Shown: positions 1-10,356, counted from the first letter of the stretch. The stretch: DNA of 64,000 nucleotides from Leptospira bouyouniensis (GCF_004769525.1 NZ_RQFT01000003.1:868001-932000); one strand, 5' to 3'. Translations and numbers: made by a program. Notes: generated by a model not told the origin, from the letters alone.

Positions 1-43
1 ATTCACTAAAATTAGCTCCAAAAGAGAGTTTTGATAAGACGAA

Positions 44-1657
44 ATGAGATATGTTTATTTACCGGTCCTTTGTTTTTTAGTCGGTTATTGTTCTTCGGTC
101 ACAAAGATCGAAACACTCAATCGAAGTTTTACAAAACCTAAGTTTGTCACTCCAGATCTTGGAGAGTCTGAACCCCTTCCTTCGGGTAGAGATTACAGAG
201 AACGACTGGTAAATAAACCCACCCCAAGTTTCACTCTCCTCTGGAAACAAATTCCAGAGGGGTTTTCTACTTCAGATTTAGCCCTCATTGAGGAAAAAAT
301 ACTTTTTCCACACTCAAAATTAGGAGTGTACCAAAAATCACCGCCTAAACCCGATGCTAAATTTTTCGAGTCAAACGATATCGATTTAGTGTTGGAACTC
401 AGATTGTCAAAAGCATTAGAACGTTTGACCGTAGATATCCAATACAAAGACCCAGTTCTCTCACAAAACTTCGGTAAGGCTGTTTTTGTATACCAAGAAG
501 AAAAAGAGCCAAAGTCCAAATCCATAAAGTCATTTGATGTTTTTCATGGTAAAAAACACCTGCTTCCATTAACAGAGTTCGTACCTTCATACTTTTTAGA
601 AATTTCCTCTCCATCTAACGATGATTTGCGGTCTTATTTTACTTCTTCCTTACAAGGTAAGGTGTCTGTTTTTTCAACATCCCCCGGAACGATCATATAC
701 CTCGACGGAGTGGAAGTGGGAAAGGCTCCCCTTTTAAATTATTCGCTAATCAATGGTAAACATACTTTATCTTTTGCCAAACCAGGTAAAGACCAAGTGA
801 AACGAAACATTTTGATCCGTGCTGGAAAAACAACAAGAGTGTTCCAAGAATGGAATGATGATATTTCGCAAGGAACCGTTGTGGTATCTAGTTTCCCTCC
901 AGGTTTAGATGTTGTGATTGCTGGTCAAAAAAAGGGAAAAACACAATATGCCGAATCCGGCGTACCTTATGGTAGTTATCCGATCCAATTCATTCGAACA
1001 ACACCTGATTCCCATTTTGAATATGCAAAAGCTGGAATCAAAATCCGTCCAAAACAAATCACATCGATAGCCTTACCAATTTCCTTGGAAGATGGAGTTG
1101 GTTGGGAATCGGAAGAGTTTTGGAACCTCACTTCACCTTCACCTAACTTCTCTGCCACGTTCCCAGGGAAATTGACATTTGCAAAAAACAAGGACCTTCC
1201 CAAAGGATGGTATGGTGTGTATTCGGAAGATTTGATTCCTGATTATTTGGAAGCCGAACTTGTGTTAGACTTAAAAAAAGAGTATAACGGGGCGGTTGGG
1301 TTATCGATCCATGACCATAATCATAATTCAATTTTGGTTTATGTAGACCAAACCGATTTTCATATTATAAAATTTTCACAAAATGACTTAGAAGCTCCTG
1401 TTCGTTCTTCCTTTCGATGGAACAAAGAAGATGAGTTAAAAGGTCGAAGTATCAAGTTTTCAACTGATCTCGAGAAAAAAATGATCCGTTTATATTTGGG
1501 TAATAAGATGGTAGAAGAATTTCCATGGAGTTTTGAAACATTTTGGAATTTAGGTGTTCTTACTCCACATAATGCTCCTTTGGTGGGTGTTCCACTCAGA
1601 GGTTTAAAGATTCAATACCCAGATATGGTTAAGTTCGAACAAAGGTTCCAAAAATGA
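44..1657 (+). CDS. PEGA-domain lipoprotein
   Basis: Probable lipoprotein of 537 residues. The N-terminus is a short hydrophobic signal ending in a spirochaete-style lipobox (LVGYC, Cys16). A PEGA domain (about residues 200-275) carries the typical pattern of a glycine-proline turn followed by YLDGVEVGKAPL. PEGA domains are short beta repeats found in surface and envelope proteins. A second similar stretch follows at about 280-350. The last 170 residues are beta-rich and resemble a concanavalin/laminin-G type sandwich; this is inferred from pattern only. The stop codon overlaps the start of the TPR lipoprotein (ATGA, 4 bp), so the two are translationally coupled. Substrate and function are unknown. 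Confidence 0.8.
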   Translation: MRYVYLPVLCFLVGYCSSVTKIETLNRSFTKPKFVTPDLGESEPLPSGRDYRERLVNKPTPSFTLLWKQIPEGFSTSDLALIEEKILFPHSKLGVYQKSPPKPDAKFFESNDIDLVLELRLSKALERLTVDIQYKDPVLSQNFGKAVFVYQEEKEPKSKSIKSFDVFHGKKHLLPLTEFVPSYFLEISSPSNDDLRSYFTSSLQGKVSVFSTSPGTIIYLDGVEVGKAPLLNYSLINGKHTLSFAKPGKDQVKRNILIRAGKTTRVFQEWNDDISQGTVVVSSFPPGLDVVIAGQKKGKTQYAESGVPYGSYPIQFIRTTPDSHFEYAKAGIKIRPKQITSIALPISLEDGVGWESEEFWNLTSPSPNFSATFPGKLTFAKNKDLPKGWYGVYSEDLIPDYLEAELVLDLKKEYNGAVGLSIHDHNHNSILVYVDQTDFHIIKFSQNDLEAPVRSSFRWNKEDELKGRSIKFSTDLEKKMIRLYLGNKMVEEFPWSFETFWNLGVLTPHNAPLVGVPLRGLKIQYPDMVKFEQRFQK

Positions 1658-4600
1658 GAAAATTTAGCATTCTATGTGTTTTGCTTTTAACTTTTATTGG
1701 CTGTCGTTCCCGTGATTTCCAGGCAGTCACAGTAAAGGATACTGTAGTAGAAAAATCGGCGGCATCTGATCGACAAAAAATTGAAGAAGCACGTGCTCTC
1801 ATTGCGGATGGAAGTAACGAATTCCAAAAAGGAAACATGGATGTATCATTGGAAAAGGCAAAATCATCCATCCAAACATTTGAACTTGTGGAAGGTTATG
1901 CATTACTTGGCGCATCCCAATACCAACTTGGTGATTATGAAAATGCTAAAATTGCATATGAAAAAGGTAATAACTTAGACCCCCAGAATGAAAAAATACT
2001 CATCGGTTTAGGAACTGTCCAATCGACACTTGGGGAAAACGAAGCAGCACTCTCTACATACCAAACGTTAAACAAATTAAAACCAGACGAATCTATTTAT
2101 ACATACAAAACGGGTATCCTTTTAAAAAACTTAGGCCGTTACCAAGAGAGTTTGGTGACTCTCAAGTCGTTGGAAGACAAACAAGATTTTCCTTATCCTG
2201 TAGAGTTACTCAACCAGCTAGGTGATGTATGTTTAGAGCTAAAAAAATATGATGAAGCAGAAAGTTATTTTGCAAGGGCTGAAAAGTTAAATCCAGAATT
2301 AAAATCAGCAAAAGACGCAAAGTTATCTACAAAAATTGCCTCTCTCATCCAAAGAGGAAATGACTTCTTAAACAAAAAAAATTACGCGGAAGCAACAGCC
2401 GAATTTAAAAAGGCAGCTGAGTTACAACCACAAAATGGTTCTGTTTGGTCATTTCTTGGAAACGCGCAACTTTTAAATGGTAAATTAAAAGAGAGTGAAG
2501 AGAGTTTTAAAAAATCAATTTCCCTTTCTGATACAAATGCAAATGCGTATGTAGGTTTGTGTAATGTTCTCATTCAAACTCATAACTATTCAGATTGTTT
2601 AAAAACTTCTAAACAAGCTCTGCAAAAAATTCCTAAAAATGCAGAAATTCGCAACAAACAAGGAATATGCGAATGGAAATGGGGTGAAGTTAAAAAAGCA
2701 ACACTCAGTTTTCAAGATTCCTCTGCATGGGATCCCAACTTCATTGAACCTAAAATGAACCTTGCCTATGTACTCATTGATTCAGGTCGTTTCGATGAAG
2801 CATTAGATGTACTTAAAAAAGCAGAAACACACCCTAAAGCAAAAAAAGAAGACATTCGCAAGGCAAAAATCCTAGCAGAATCTCAAAAATTCATCGTAAG
2901 TGGTGATTCTTTTTTACGCCAAGGCAAACGCAAACAAGCGTTTGATGAATATGGGAAGGCGATGGGTGTTAATCCAGAAAACCCAGCGGTTCAAAATGCT
3001 TATGGTCGTGCCTATTTCGCCTTTAGTGAATATAAAAAAGCGGAAGGATCCTATTTGGAAGCATACCGATTGGACAATACCAATCCTGGTGCATTACAAG
3101 GCCTTGCACGTGTTTATGCAAAGACTGGTGAATCCAAAAAAGAAAAAGAATTCATTAAAAAATTAGAAACCTTATCGGCTACTGACCCTTTCAGTGCGAT
3201 TACACTTGGTCGGATTGCAGAAGATGCAAGTAAATGGGATGAAGCAGAATCCGTTTATATGGGGCTTAAGAAAAAGTTTCCTAACAACGATGCAGTGGAT
3301 TACCGTTTAGGAAGTTTGTATTACAAACGTGCCGTTGAAGAAAATGCAAAAGAAAATTATACAAAAGCAAATGAGTTTATTCAAAAATCCAAAAAGTATA
3401 CGAAGGATATTCCTGAATTAATCGAAACTGAAAAAACAGTTTCGGAAAATTCTCGTTTTGCGGAAATTTTACCTTTAGTCAAAGAAGGAAATACTCTTTT
3501 TAATCGTAAAAAATATATCGAAGCTGTAACTCCATATCAAAAGGCTTATGACCGTGTTCCTAAAGCCTCACTGCTCGTAAAAATTGCTGAGTGTTATATC
3601 GAAAAAGGCGAAGAAGAAAAGGGTCTTTCGATTTTAGAAAACGCAGTCAAATCAAACAAAGAAAATGCAATTTCTTTTAAAGAAGGGATTTATTCTTTTT
3701 ATTATAAAAAAGGTGAACTCAAACGAGCTGAAGATGGATTTTACGATATTTTGAGAGAAAAACCAGATTCGTATTACGCCTACTATATGTTAGGTCTTGT
3801 CACCATGAAACGCAAAAATTATGAAGCGGCAATTGGTGAGTTTGACAAAGCCATCCTAGTGAATCCAAACTTTGCTCCAAGTAATGTCGCGAAGGGACTT
3901 GCATATTACAAATTAAACCAGATGGATGCTGCCAAACGTGAGTTTGAAAAAGCAAGGGTTAAGGATTCTGAATTTGGACTTTCTTCATATAACTTAGCGA
4001 TTGCATATTTTAATGAAGACTTAACAAACGAAGCAAAATCTATCCTGGAATCTATTCGGAAGTCCGACCCAGATTTTATGGATGGTGAAATCCAATTGGC
4101 TTATATCTACTTCAAAGAAAACAAATTGGATGAAGCCGAAAAAACAATTGATCGTGTTTTAAAAGAAGAACCTTCGGCAGAAGCTTTGTTTGCTCAGTTC
4201 CGAATTTTGGATGCAAAACAAAAACAATCTCCGTCCGAAAAAAACAAATCCAAACGTAATGCGGTCAAAGAAAAAATCTTACGTGAATATGGTGAAACAA
4301 AATACGCAAGACTTCTCCCTTCTGATGCTTTGGACGATGAACCACTCCATGTCACTGACTTGAATTTATCAGGAACACCAGTTTCGACTCCCATTGTTTA
4401 TCCAAACCGTATCATTGTAAATTATGGGACTGCTCTTGTAGGTTATGACCGAATGACAAAAGAATTGGTATGGAAACAATACACTTCCACACCGTTTCAA
4501 TTACTTGTGGCAGGGAAGGAATTGGTTGGAATTTCGAATGATACTGCGACTAAAATTTATCCTGAATCAGGGAAAATGACTTTCAAAAAACAGATATTAG

Positions 4601-5247
4601 CTGGTTGGAAAGTCAAACAAGGTTCCGCAGATTCCAATGGATTTTATCTTCTATTAGAAAAAGACAAATCGCCAAATCGAAAATTGGTACGAACTAATCC
4701 AAATTTGGAAATCCAAGAAGAATGGAATGGAAATGATTTCATTGGATTTTCAATAAATGGTGAAGGAAAACTATTTGTAATTCGAGACACAAAAAAAGAA
4801 TTTTTGGTCCAAGTTTTCACACCAAGTGTTCCCAACGAAAAAGAACCAAAGGTATCACCTCCAATCATCAAAAAAGATTCAAAAGAATCGGCAAACTTCC
4901 TTGGTTGTTTAGAAGAATCTTGTTTGGTTCAACTAGGTGGTCAAATCTACGAAGGTACCGAAAAAGCAAAATTATATGCAATTGGGAAAACTGATTCTGT
5001 TCGGTCTGTAGTGAAAAATCCAGACTCACTCCTTGTGAATACAGAAGACACAACCTATCTTTGGAAAGGTGGATCGAAATGGAAAGATTCCTATAAAACA
5101 GAAGGGGACTTTTATTTCCCAATGGATGGATTAGTCGTAGAAGGAAGATCCAAAGAATTACTCCTGATCAAAGGAAGAGAAAAAACATCTGTTCCATGGA
5201 AAGGAGAACGAGATGGACTCCGGATCAGTACCATCACGGTCGATTAA
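1654..5247 (+). CDS. Giant TPR-repeat lipoprotein
   Basis: Lipoprotein of 1197 residues with lipobox FIGC (Cys17). From about residue 35 to 900 it consists of tandem tetratricopeptide repeats, visible as recurring patterns of the type Y-x-x-A-x-x-x-F-x-x-A-x-x-x-x-P (for example around residues 60-240, 240-420, 455-520 and 690-850). The last 280 residues lose the helical repeat and become beta-rich, with WKQY-type strands that recall a PQQ/beta-propeller fold. TPR arrays are protein-protein scaffolds; on an outer-membrane or periplasmic lipoprotein this suggests assembly of an envelope complex. The start is fixed by the ATGA overlap with the PEGA lipoprotein. Partner and role are unknown. Confidence 0.85.
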   Translation: MRKFSILCVLLLTFIGCRSRDFQAVTVKDTVVEKSAASDRQKIEEARALIADGSNEFQKGNMDVSLEKAKSSIQTFELVEGYALLGASQYQLGDYENAKIAYEKGNNLDPQNEKILIGLGTVQSTLGENEAALSTYQTLNKLKPDESIYTYKTGILLKNLGRYQESLVTLKSLEDKQDFPYPVELLNQLGDVCLELKKYDEAESYFARAEKLNPELKSAKDAKLSTKIASLIQRGNDFLNKKNYAEATAEFKKAAELQPQNGSVWSFLGNAQLLNGKLKESEESFKKSISLSDTNANAYVGLCNVLIQTHNYSDCLKTSKQALQKIPKNAEIRNKQGICEWKWGEVKKATLSFQDSSAWDPNFIEPKMNLAYVLIDSGRFDEALDVLKKAETHPKAKKEDIRKAKILAESQKFIVSGDSFLRQGKRKQAFDEYGKAMGVNPENPAVQNAYGRAYFAFSEYKKAEGSYLEAYRLDNTNPGALQGLARVYAKTGESKKEKEFIKKLETLSATDPFSAITLGRIAEDASKWDEAESVYMGLKKKFPNNDAVDYRLGSLYYKRAVEENAKENYTKANEFIQKSKKYTKDIPELIETEKTVSENSRFAEILPLVKEGNTLFNRKKYIEAVTPYQKAYDRVPKASLLVKIAECYIEKGEEEKGLSILENAVKSNKENAISFKEGIYSFYYKKGELKRAEDGFYDILREKPDSYYAYYMLGLVTMKRKNYEAAIGEFDKAILVNPNFAPSNVAKGLAYYKLNQMDAAKREFEKARVKDSEFGLSSYNLAIAYFNEDLTNEAKSILESIRKSDPDFMDGEIQLAYIYFKENKLDEAEKTIDRVLKEEPSAEALFAQFRILDAKQKQSPSEKNKSKRNAVKEKILREYGETKYARLLPSDALDDEPLHVTDLNLSGTPVSTPIVYPNRIIVNYGTALVGYDRMTKELVWKQYTSTPFQLLVAGKELVGISNDTATKIYPESGKMTFKKQILAGWKVKQGSADSNGFYLLLEKDKSPNRKLVRTNPNLEIQEEWNGNDFIGFSINGEGKLFVIRDTKKEFLVQVFTPSVPNEKEPKVSPPIIKKDSKESANFLGCLEESCLVQLGGQIYEGTEKAKLYAIGKTDSVRSVVKNPDSLLVNTEDTTYLWKGGSKWKDSYKTEGDFYFPMDGLVVEGRSKELLLIKGREKTSVPWKGERDGLRISTITVD

Positions 5248-5260
5248 ACTGCTCAATTAA

Positions 5261-5291
5261 ATCCCCGGATTCACAAAGATCACGGGGAGAT
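5261..5291. terminator. Hairpin between convergent genes
   Basis: A 6-bp stem (TCCCCG with CGGGGA) with a loop of about 15 bases lies between the convergent TPR lipoprotein and trmB. There is no clear T-run, so terminator function is only suggested by position. Confidence 0.35.
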
Positions 5292-5309
5292 CTATTAATG
5301 ATCAATCAT

Positions 5310-5969
5310 TCAAATTGGTTTGGTTCGTTTTAGATAGTAGATTCTTTTCCCTTCATTTCTTTTTTCAGCTTCGAAGAAGGAAATGGGGAATCCAGGCCTT
5401 TCAAATTCAAATTCTTTCTCCTTCCAGATAAAATTAGGAAATTTTCGAAACAGAGAAATGGTTTTTCTAGCATAGGGACCGTAGTCAGTTGCAAAAAAAA
5501 GTTCTCCACCTGGTTTTAACAAAGTGTATATTTGTTGTAACATATAGGACTGCATTAGTCTATTTTTACGGTGTTTTTTCTTGGGCCAAGGATCGGGAAA
5601 GTTGATGATGATTTTGTCAAAAATTTCTTTCTCAAGTAACTCATCAAAAAACCATTGGAAGTTAACGGTCATATAACGAATATTCTCTAAACCCAAGGTT
5701 TTTCTTTGTTTTTCAGTATGGATGATTCGGTTTACCTTTTTTTCCATCAGTAGGTAACCTGTTTGGTGGTCATTTTTTGCCAATTCAATGGCAACTTCAC
5801 CCCAACCTGATCCAAGCTCTAAAACAAACTGTTGGATCGAATCTGGGAAAGATTTTTTTAGATCGATTTTTTTTCCACGTTCGTTAGGTTGCAGGAGATA
5901 GTCTGACTGATAGGAAGTTTTGGTAGTAAACTTCCAAAGTTTTTCTTGGATTTCAGGATTAACTAACAA
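5310..5969 (-). CDS. trmB: tRNA (guanine-N7-)-methyltransferase
   Basis: SAM-dependent enzyme that makes m7G46 in the variable loop of tRNA. The 219-residue protein has the SAM-binding motif ELGSGWGE (about 51-58) and the TrmB hallmark NFPDPWPKKKH (about 123-133), followed by the GGELFFATD strand. Length fits the family. The first codon is TTG; a GGAAG Shine-Dalgarno lies 7 bases upstream, which supports it, and no ATG lies nearby. It faces the TPR lipoprotein gene convergently and is divergent from the metallo-hydrolase, so it is probably transcribed alone. Confidence 0.93.
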   Translation of the reverse strand: MLVNPEIQEKLWKFTTKTSYQSDYLLQPNERGKKIDLKKSFPDSIQQFVLELGSGWGEVAIELAKNDHQTGYLLMEKKVNRIIHTEKQRKTLGLENIRYMTVNFQWFFDELLEKEIFDKIIINFPDPWPKKKHRKNRLMQSYMLQQIYTLLKPGGELFFATDYGPYARKTISLFRKFPNFIWKEKEFEFERPGFPISFFEAEKRNEGKRIYYLKRTKPI

Positions 5970-6017
5970 TTGTATTTCTTCCGATGATTTAATGTCAGGA
6001 TTTTAAAAAGGAACTAA

Positions 6018-6965
6018 ATGAAAATAACTCTTTTTGGTGTGCGAGGTTCTCTTCCAACGCCGATTTCAAAACAGGAACAACGCGAAAAAACCGTAAAGAT
6101 TCTGCACTTGGCAAAAGAAGAGTGGAAAAAAGATCCAAACGGATTCTCTGAAGAAGAGTTTGTCAATCGATTGCCCATCCCACTTTCACAAGACTTAGGT
6201 GGCAATACGACATGTGTATTCATTGAAGGTGAAGGTGGGGAAAGAGTCATTTTGGACATGGGAACTGGGCTTCGTGTGCTAGGCAACCAACTGGCTCCGG
6301 AAGCATTTAGTGGCCAGGAAATGGATCTTCATTTCCTGGTTTCTCATACACATTGGGATCATATCCAAGGATGGCCTTTTTTTAAACCTGGTTACTCACC
6401 TTCAGTAAATATTCATTTTTATTCCTGTATTCCCAATTTAGAAGAAAGGTTGGAAAGACAACAACACCCTGAAAACTTTCCCATCACCTTTCAACAAATG
6501 GCATCTAAAAAACATTTCCATTTATGGAAAGAATTTGAATCGTATATGTTAGGTGGTTTAAAAATTATTCCATTTGGTCTTCGCCATCCAGGTTCCTGCA
6601 CGGGATACCGAATCAGAGAAGGAAATAAAATCTTTTTATTTTGTACAGATGTTGAATACCGCGAAGAGGATAGAGAACATTTATTAAAAATGAAACCACA
6701 AATCGCAGGGGCAGACCTCATTATCATCGATGCCCAGTATAGCACTTCGGAAGCTGAGAAAAAAATTGGCTGGGGACATACAGCTGTTAGCAAAGCTGTT
6801 GAATTTGCGGAGATGATGGAAATTCGTTCTGTTGTTTTAACTCACCATGAACCAGACCATACCGATCATGAAGTTGCAAGGATCATCTTGGATGAAGCAA
6901 GGCTTCAAAAACCGGGTGGAATGCAAGTTCATATCGCACATGAAGGGCAAAAGTTTATTTTATAA
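6018..6965 (+). CDS. Metallo-beta-lactamase-fold hydrolase
   Basis: Cytosolic MBL-fold metal hydrolase, 315 residues. The zinc-binding motif HxHxDH is seen as HTHWDH at residues 110-115, followed by the later ligands in FCTDVEY (Asp) and LTHHEPDHTD near the C-terminus. The arrangement is close to phosphodiesterase/RNase Z-like members, such as the PhnP/CARF-linked group with HTHWDHIQG. An insertion of about 35 residues (20-55) precedes the first conserved strand. The start ATG has an AAGGA ribosome site 5 bases upstream. Substrate cannot be deduced; a phosphodiester or cyclic nucleotide is possible but unproven. Confidence 0.8.
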   Translation: MKITLFGVRGSLPTPISKQEQREKTVKILHLAKEEWKKDPNGFSEEEFVNRLPIPLSQDLGGNTTCVFIEGEGGERVILDMGTGLRVLGNQLAPEAFSGQEMDLHFLVSHTHWDHIQGWPFFKPGYSPSVNIHFYSCIPNLEERLERQQHPENFPITFQQMASKKHFHLWKEFESYMLGGLKIIPFGLRHPGSCTGYRIREGNKIFLFCTDVEYREEDREHLLKMKPQIAGADLIIIDAQYSTSEAEKKIGWGHTAVSKAVEFAEMMEIRSVVLTHHEPDHTDHEVARIILDEARLQKPGGMQVHIAHEGQKFIL

Positions 6966-6976
6966 TCTAAAAGAAT

Positions 6977-8014
6977 TTATTCATTGATTAGATAGTTGGA
7001 GTGATACCCTTTTGCTTCTCCTGAGTATTCAGGACACTCTAACTTTAGTTCGGCGAGCCAATGGATCTGGTAAGGTTTTGCAAAAAACAATTGGATAAAA
7101 AATCTTAAAAAAGACGAAATATTTTCCAGTGCACTCATGGTTGCAATTGGCCGAGTTCGTTTCACATTCAATTTGCAAGTGTCATTCTGAAAGTATAAAA
7201 TTTCTGATTTAGGGATCGTATAACCAGACGTAGGTTCTTTTTCCCATTCTAAAACTTCAACTCGTTCAACGGTTCCTTCTAAAATAATTGTCCCAGATGG
7301 GTTGAGAACGGCGACTCGACGATAAAATTCTCCAGGGAAATTGGAATTTCCAAGAAAACCACCGGTGAAAATTCGGTAACCATCATTTGTTCGTGATCTG
7401 ACTAGTTCCCATTTTTTTGAAAATTGGTACACGGCCTCGTTGGTTAGGATATGTTCCAAACCTCCTACACCTTTTACTTCTTCGATTACATCCTTGTATC
7501 GAATGGTGCCTGTGACAGTGGAGTATGAAAAAGGAATATCTGCTTGCACAAATTTTCCTTTTTCCATCAAGGGAAACCTTCCCTTCGAAATCGGAACATT
7601 CCCACGTCTTGGTTTGTAATCTAATTTGATTTCCCAATCACCATAATTCATATAAAAGGAATAAATTCCGTTTTTATATTCCATCCAATTTTCACCACTT
7701 CGTTGGTAAAACTGACCTTTTTTGAATTCGTATTCCTCGGCATCAAACTCTCTTGTGGAATAAAAAACAGGCTGGTCTTTTGCCTTTAGTAGTAGCGATA
7801 TACCGTTGTTAAATGAACCGGGTCCAAAATTACTCACTAAAAAAGTAGCAAAAAGATTATACTTCTCGTTTCGAAATGTAAAGTTCCAACCTTGCAAATA
7901 ACCTTCGTCTAAGAAGTGTTGGGTTTTGAAATCTTCGGCAGAAATCTTGTTTGTTGGGAAAAACAATAAGCAACCAAATAGATTGATTCCTAGGAAAACG
8001 ATACGCCAATGCAC
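6977..8014 (-). CDS. Exported lipocalin-like protein (CrtC/AttH type?)
   Basis: Exported protein of about 345 residues with an N-terminal hydrophobic signal (IVFLGINLFGCLLFF). The rest is rich in aromatic beta strands with paired motifs such as YSFYMNYGDWEIKLDY and YRIFTGGF. This gives the look of a double lipocalin barrel as in the CrtC/AttH/Svf1 superfamily. That assignment rests on strand pattern and not on a diagnostic motif. I chose the GTG at 8014 because AGGA lies 7 bases upstream; a TTG two codons earlier is too close to that site. The upstream gene ends 56 bases before it, so the two may be co-transcribed. Confidence 0.6.
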   Translation of the reverse strand: MHWRIVFLGINLFGCLLFFPTNKISAEDFKTQHFLDEGYLQGWNFTFRNEKYNLFATFLVSNFGPGSFNNGISLLLKAKDQPVFYSTREFDAEEYEFKKGQFYQRSGENWMEYKNGIYSFYMNYGDWEIKLDYKPRRGNVPISKGRFPLMEKGKFVQADIPFSYSTVTGTIRYKDVIEEVKGVGGLEHILTNEAVYQFSKKWELVRSRTNDGYRIFTGGFLGNSNFPGEFYRRVAVLNPSGTIILEGTVERVEVLEWEKEPTSGYTIPKSEILYFQNDTCKLNVKRTRPIATMSALENISSFLRFFIQLFFAKPYQIHWLAELKLECPEYSGEAKGYHSNYLINE

Positions 8015-8070
8015 CGCCAAATCCTATTGCGACCCTGAAAAAGAAGCAAGATTTTTCTTGGGGATTTCCT

Positions 8071-8475
8071 TTAAATTGAAAGCAGGGATGGAACCGAAAT
8101 CCCAAAAAGATCCCCCAAACAAACGAGAGAAAACACCGGATGTTCGTTATTGCCAATTTGTTTGAGGCGTTCCCTTTCCTCCGCAATGCCATCAATATGG
8201 ATCCATGTTTGCGTTTCTTCATTTGGCAAAATTCGACAAGCGACTTGGTATTCGAATGGTCCAAGCCTTGCAAAAAAAATCTGCACCGAGTTTGGGTCAG
8301 AATCGGCAAGTTGTCTGCGAAAAGCAAATTGGTTGGATTTCGTTTCGCCCCTCATTTCGTAATAATGGTTTAGAATTCGCAGGATGTGGAGAAATTCTTC
8401 TTTTTTAGTCACAAGTTCTCGCCAGGTTAGGTCGTCTTCGTTCATACAAAGGAGTGGTAAACCAAAGCGCCACAT
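8071..8475 (-). CDS. Small hypothetical protein
   Basis: Unrecognised soluble protein of 134 residues (or 124 if it begins at the second ATG, position 8445). The composition is normal for a folded cytosolic protein, with mixed helices and strands (for example VQIFFARLGPFEYQVACRI) and no signal peptide or membrane segment. Several other frames are open across 7.9-8.4 kb, but this one has the most protein-like composition. Neither ATG has a good ribosome site. It precedes the exported lipocalin-like gene on the same strand. Function unknown. Confidence 0.5.
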   Translation of the reverse strand: MWRFGLPLLCMNEDDLTWRELVTKKEEFLHILRILNHYYEMRGETKSNQFAFRRQLADSDPNSVQIFFARLGPFEYQVACRILPNEETQTWIHIDGIAEERERLKQIGNNEHPVFSLVCLGDLFGISVPSLLSI

Positions 8476-8523
8476 GGTTCTAAAAAAGGATTCGCACTTG
8501 AAAAATACTTTCCCCTATCCAAG

Positions 8524-9090
8524 ATGAACGAAACGGACATGGTCACGGAGATATTAGAAATATTCTGGAAAGAGAAACTTCGTTTCGCCCAATACTGTTT
8601 TGATGAATTGGCTACTTTAGATGCCAAATCCTTCCAAAAAAAGAGATCCAGTGGAAAATCTCCTGAATGGGTTTTACAACAAATGGTCTCCTATGATAAA
8701 ACCTTTCGATTTTACCTTCCCATATCATTGAAGATTAGTAGTTTTTTCTTTTTTCATAGTTTCAAAGACCAAGAAATTGAAAAGGATCTTGAAAACATTC
8801 GGGATCGGTACACTCCACCAGCATTTCCTCCTCATTTTTGGGAAATCCATATTTCCGATGCAAAAGAAATCAATATCAAAGCATTAGATCCAATCGTGAA
8901 ACAACATTGTGAGTCATGGAAGGAAGTTTTGTTAGAATTGGAATTGAAACTTTCTCACATTTCTGAAACCGATGCGTACAGAAAAAGATATACATCCCTC
9001 ACTGGAATTCATACTATTTCAGGAGCGATTAATAATTCGACTGAGTTTTGTCACTACCTTTGGAATGCGTACATGACAAATACAAATTAA
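8524..9090 (+). CDS. DinB-like helical protein, hypothetical
   Basis: Protein of 188 residues that is mainly alpha-helical. The overall plan (N-terminal FWKEKLRFAQYCFDEL helix, a central FKDQEIEKDL stretch and a C-terminal NNSTEFCHYLWNAY helix with His) is reminiscent of DinB/YfiT four-helix proteins, which use conserved histidines for metal. The full three-histidine set is not clear, so this is a weak assignment. It is divergent from the minus-strand small gene and lies 45 bases upstream of icd, but icd has its own ribosome site. Confidence 0.55.
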   Translation: MNETDMVTEILEIFWKEKLRFAQYCFDELATLDAKSFQKKRSSGKSPEWVLQQMVSYDKTFRFYLPISLKISSFFFFHSFKDQEIEKDLENIRDRYTPPAFPPHFWEIHISDAKEINIKALDPIVKQHCESWKEVLLELELKLSHISETDAYRKRYTSLTGIHTISGAINNSTEFCHYLWNAYMTNTN

Positions 9091-9135
9091 GTATTATAAA
9101 TTTGAATCAAAATGGATAGAGTTTAGGAGAAATCA

Positions 9136-10347
9136 ATGGGAAAAATTAAAGTAAAAACACCGTTAGTTGAATTAGACGGCGATGAAATGACAAGAATCAT
9201 CTGGAAAGAAATCAAAGATCGATTCATTCACCCTTACTTAGATATTACATTAGAGTATTATGACCTCGGTGTCGAATATCGTGATAAAACGGATGACCAA
9301 GTGACTGTTGATTCTGCAAACGCAATCAAAAAACACGGAGTAGGTGTAAAATGTGCGACGATTACTCCTAACGCAGACCGAGTCAAAGAATACAACCTAA
9401 AACAAGAATGGAAATCACCTAACGGAACTATCCGTGCGATTTTAGATGGAACTGTATTCCGTAAACCAATCATCATCAAAAACATCCCTGCTGCAGTCAA
9501 TTCTTGGAAAAAACCAATTGCTATTGGTCGTCATGCCTATGGTGACATTTATCGTGACGTGGAAATTTTAGTTGATGGACCAGGAAAAGTAGAACTCGTT
9601 TACACAGATGCATCTGGAAAAGAAAAACAAAGACTTCTCGTAAATGAATTCAAAGGTGCTGGTGTTGCCCTTGCTATGCACAACTTGGATGAATCAATTA
9701 AGTCTTTTGCGAAAGCATGTTTCACATATGCGTTATCAGAAAAGATCAGCATCTGGTTTGCAACAAAAGATACCATTTCTAAAAAATACCATGCTCGTTT
9801 CCGCGATATCTTTGATTCTATGGCTAAAGAACAAGAAGCTGCTATGAAAGCTGCTGGTATCACATATAGTTATTACCTCATTGATGATGCTGTCGCACAG
9901 ATCATGAAAAACGAAGGTGGTCAACTTTGGGCTCTCATGAATTATGATGGTGATGTGATGAGTGATATGGTTGCTTCTGGTTTTGGATCTCTTGGACTCA
10001 TGACTTCTGTTCTAGTATCTCCAGATGGAAAGTATGAATACGAAGCAGCTCATGGAACAGTGACTCGACACTACCGTAAGTACCAAAAAGGTGAAACTAC
10101 TTCTACAAACTCTGTGGCATCTATTTTTGCATGGACTGGTGCTCTTGCAAAAAGAGGTGAACTAGATGGTACTCCTGATGTAGTGAATTTTGCCCTCAAA
10201 TTAGAAGAAGCGATCATCGAAACAATTGAAGGAGGAGAAATGACAAAAGATCTACTTTCTCTTTCAACAGCTGCTAAAAAAACAGAATTGGATACCTTCC
10301 AATTTATGGATGCAGTACAAAAACGTTTGGATGCAAAACTCAAATAA
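9136..10347 (+). CDS. icd: Isocitrate dehydrogenase (NADP+)
   Basis: Converts isocitrate to 2-oxoglutarate in the TCA cycle with NADP. The 403-residue protein begins with [18 protein letters not shown] and has the substrate loop [16 protein letters not shown], the [10 protein letters not shown] motif and the [11 protein letters not shown] nucleotide-binding region. All are typical of the eukaryote-like dimeric IDH1/IDH2 type and not of the E. coli type. Start is supported by TTTAGGAGAAATCA just upstream. A strong intrinsic terminator follows directly, which makes icd a single-gene unit or the last gene of one. Confidence 0.96.
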   Translation: MGKIKVKTPLVELDGDEMTRIIWKEIKDRFIHPYLDITLEYYDLGVEYRDKTDDQVTVDSANAIKKHGVGVKCATITPNADRVKEYNLKQEWKSPNGTIRAILDGTVFRKPIIIKNIPAAVNSWKKPIAIGRHAYGDIYRDVEILVDGPGKVELVYTDASGKEKQRLLVNEFKGAGVALAMHNLDESIKSFAKACFTYALSEKISIWFATKDTISKKYHARFRDIFDSMAKEQEAAMKAAGITYSYYLIDDAVAQIMKNEGGQLWALMNYDGDVMSDMVASGFGSLGLMTSVLVSPDGKYEYEAAHGTVTRHYRKYQKGETTSTNSVASIFAWTGALAKRGELDGTPDVVNFALKLEEAIIETIEGGEMTKDLLSLSTAAKKTELDTFQFMDAVQKRLDAKLK

Positions 10348-10356
10348 CAAACAAAC

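Noticed and set aside
7857..8327. Minus-strand frame of 156 codons that overlaps two genes
   Set aside because: It covers parts of the lipocalin-like and small genes in another frame and its product is low-quality (FFFRVAIGFGG, many Arg/Cys), so I treat it as a shadow.
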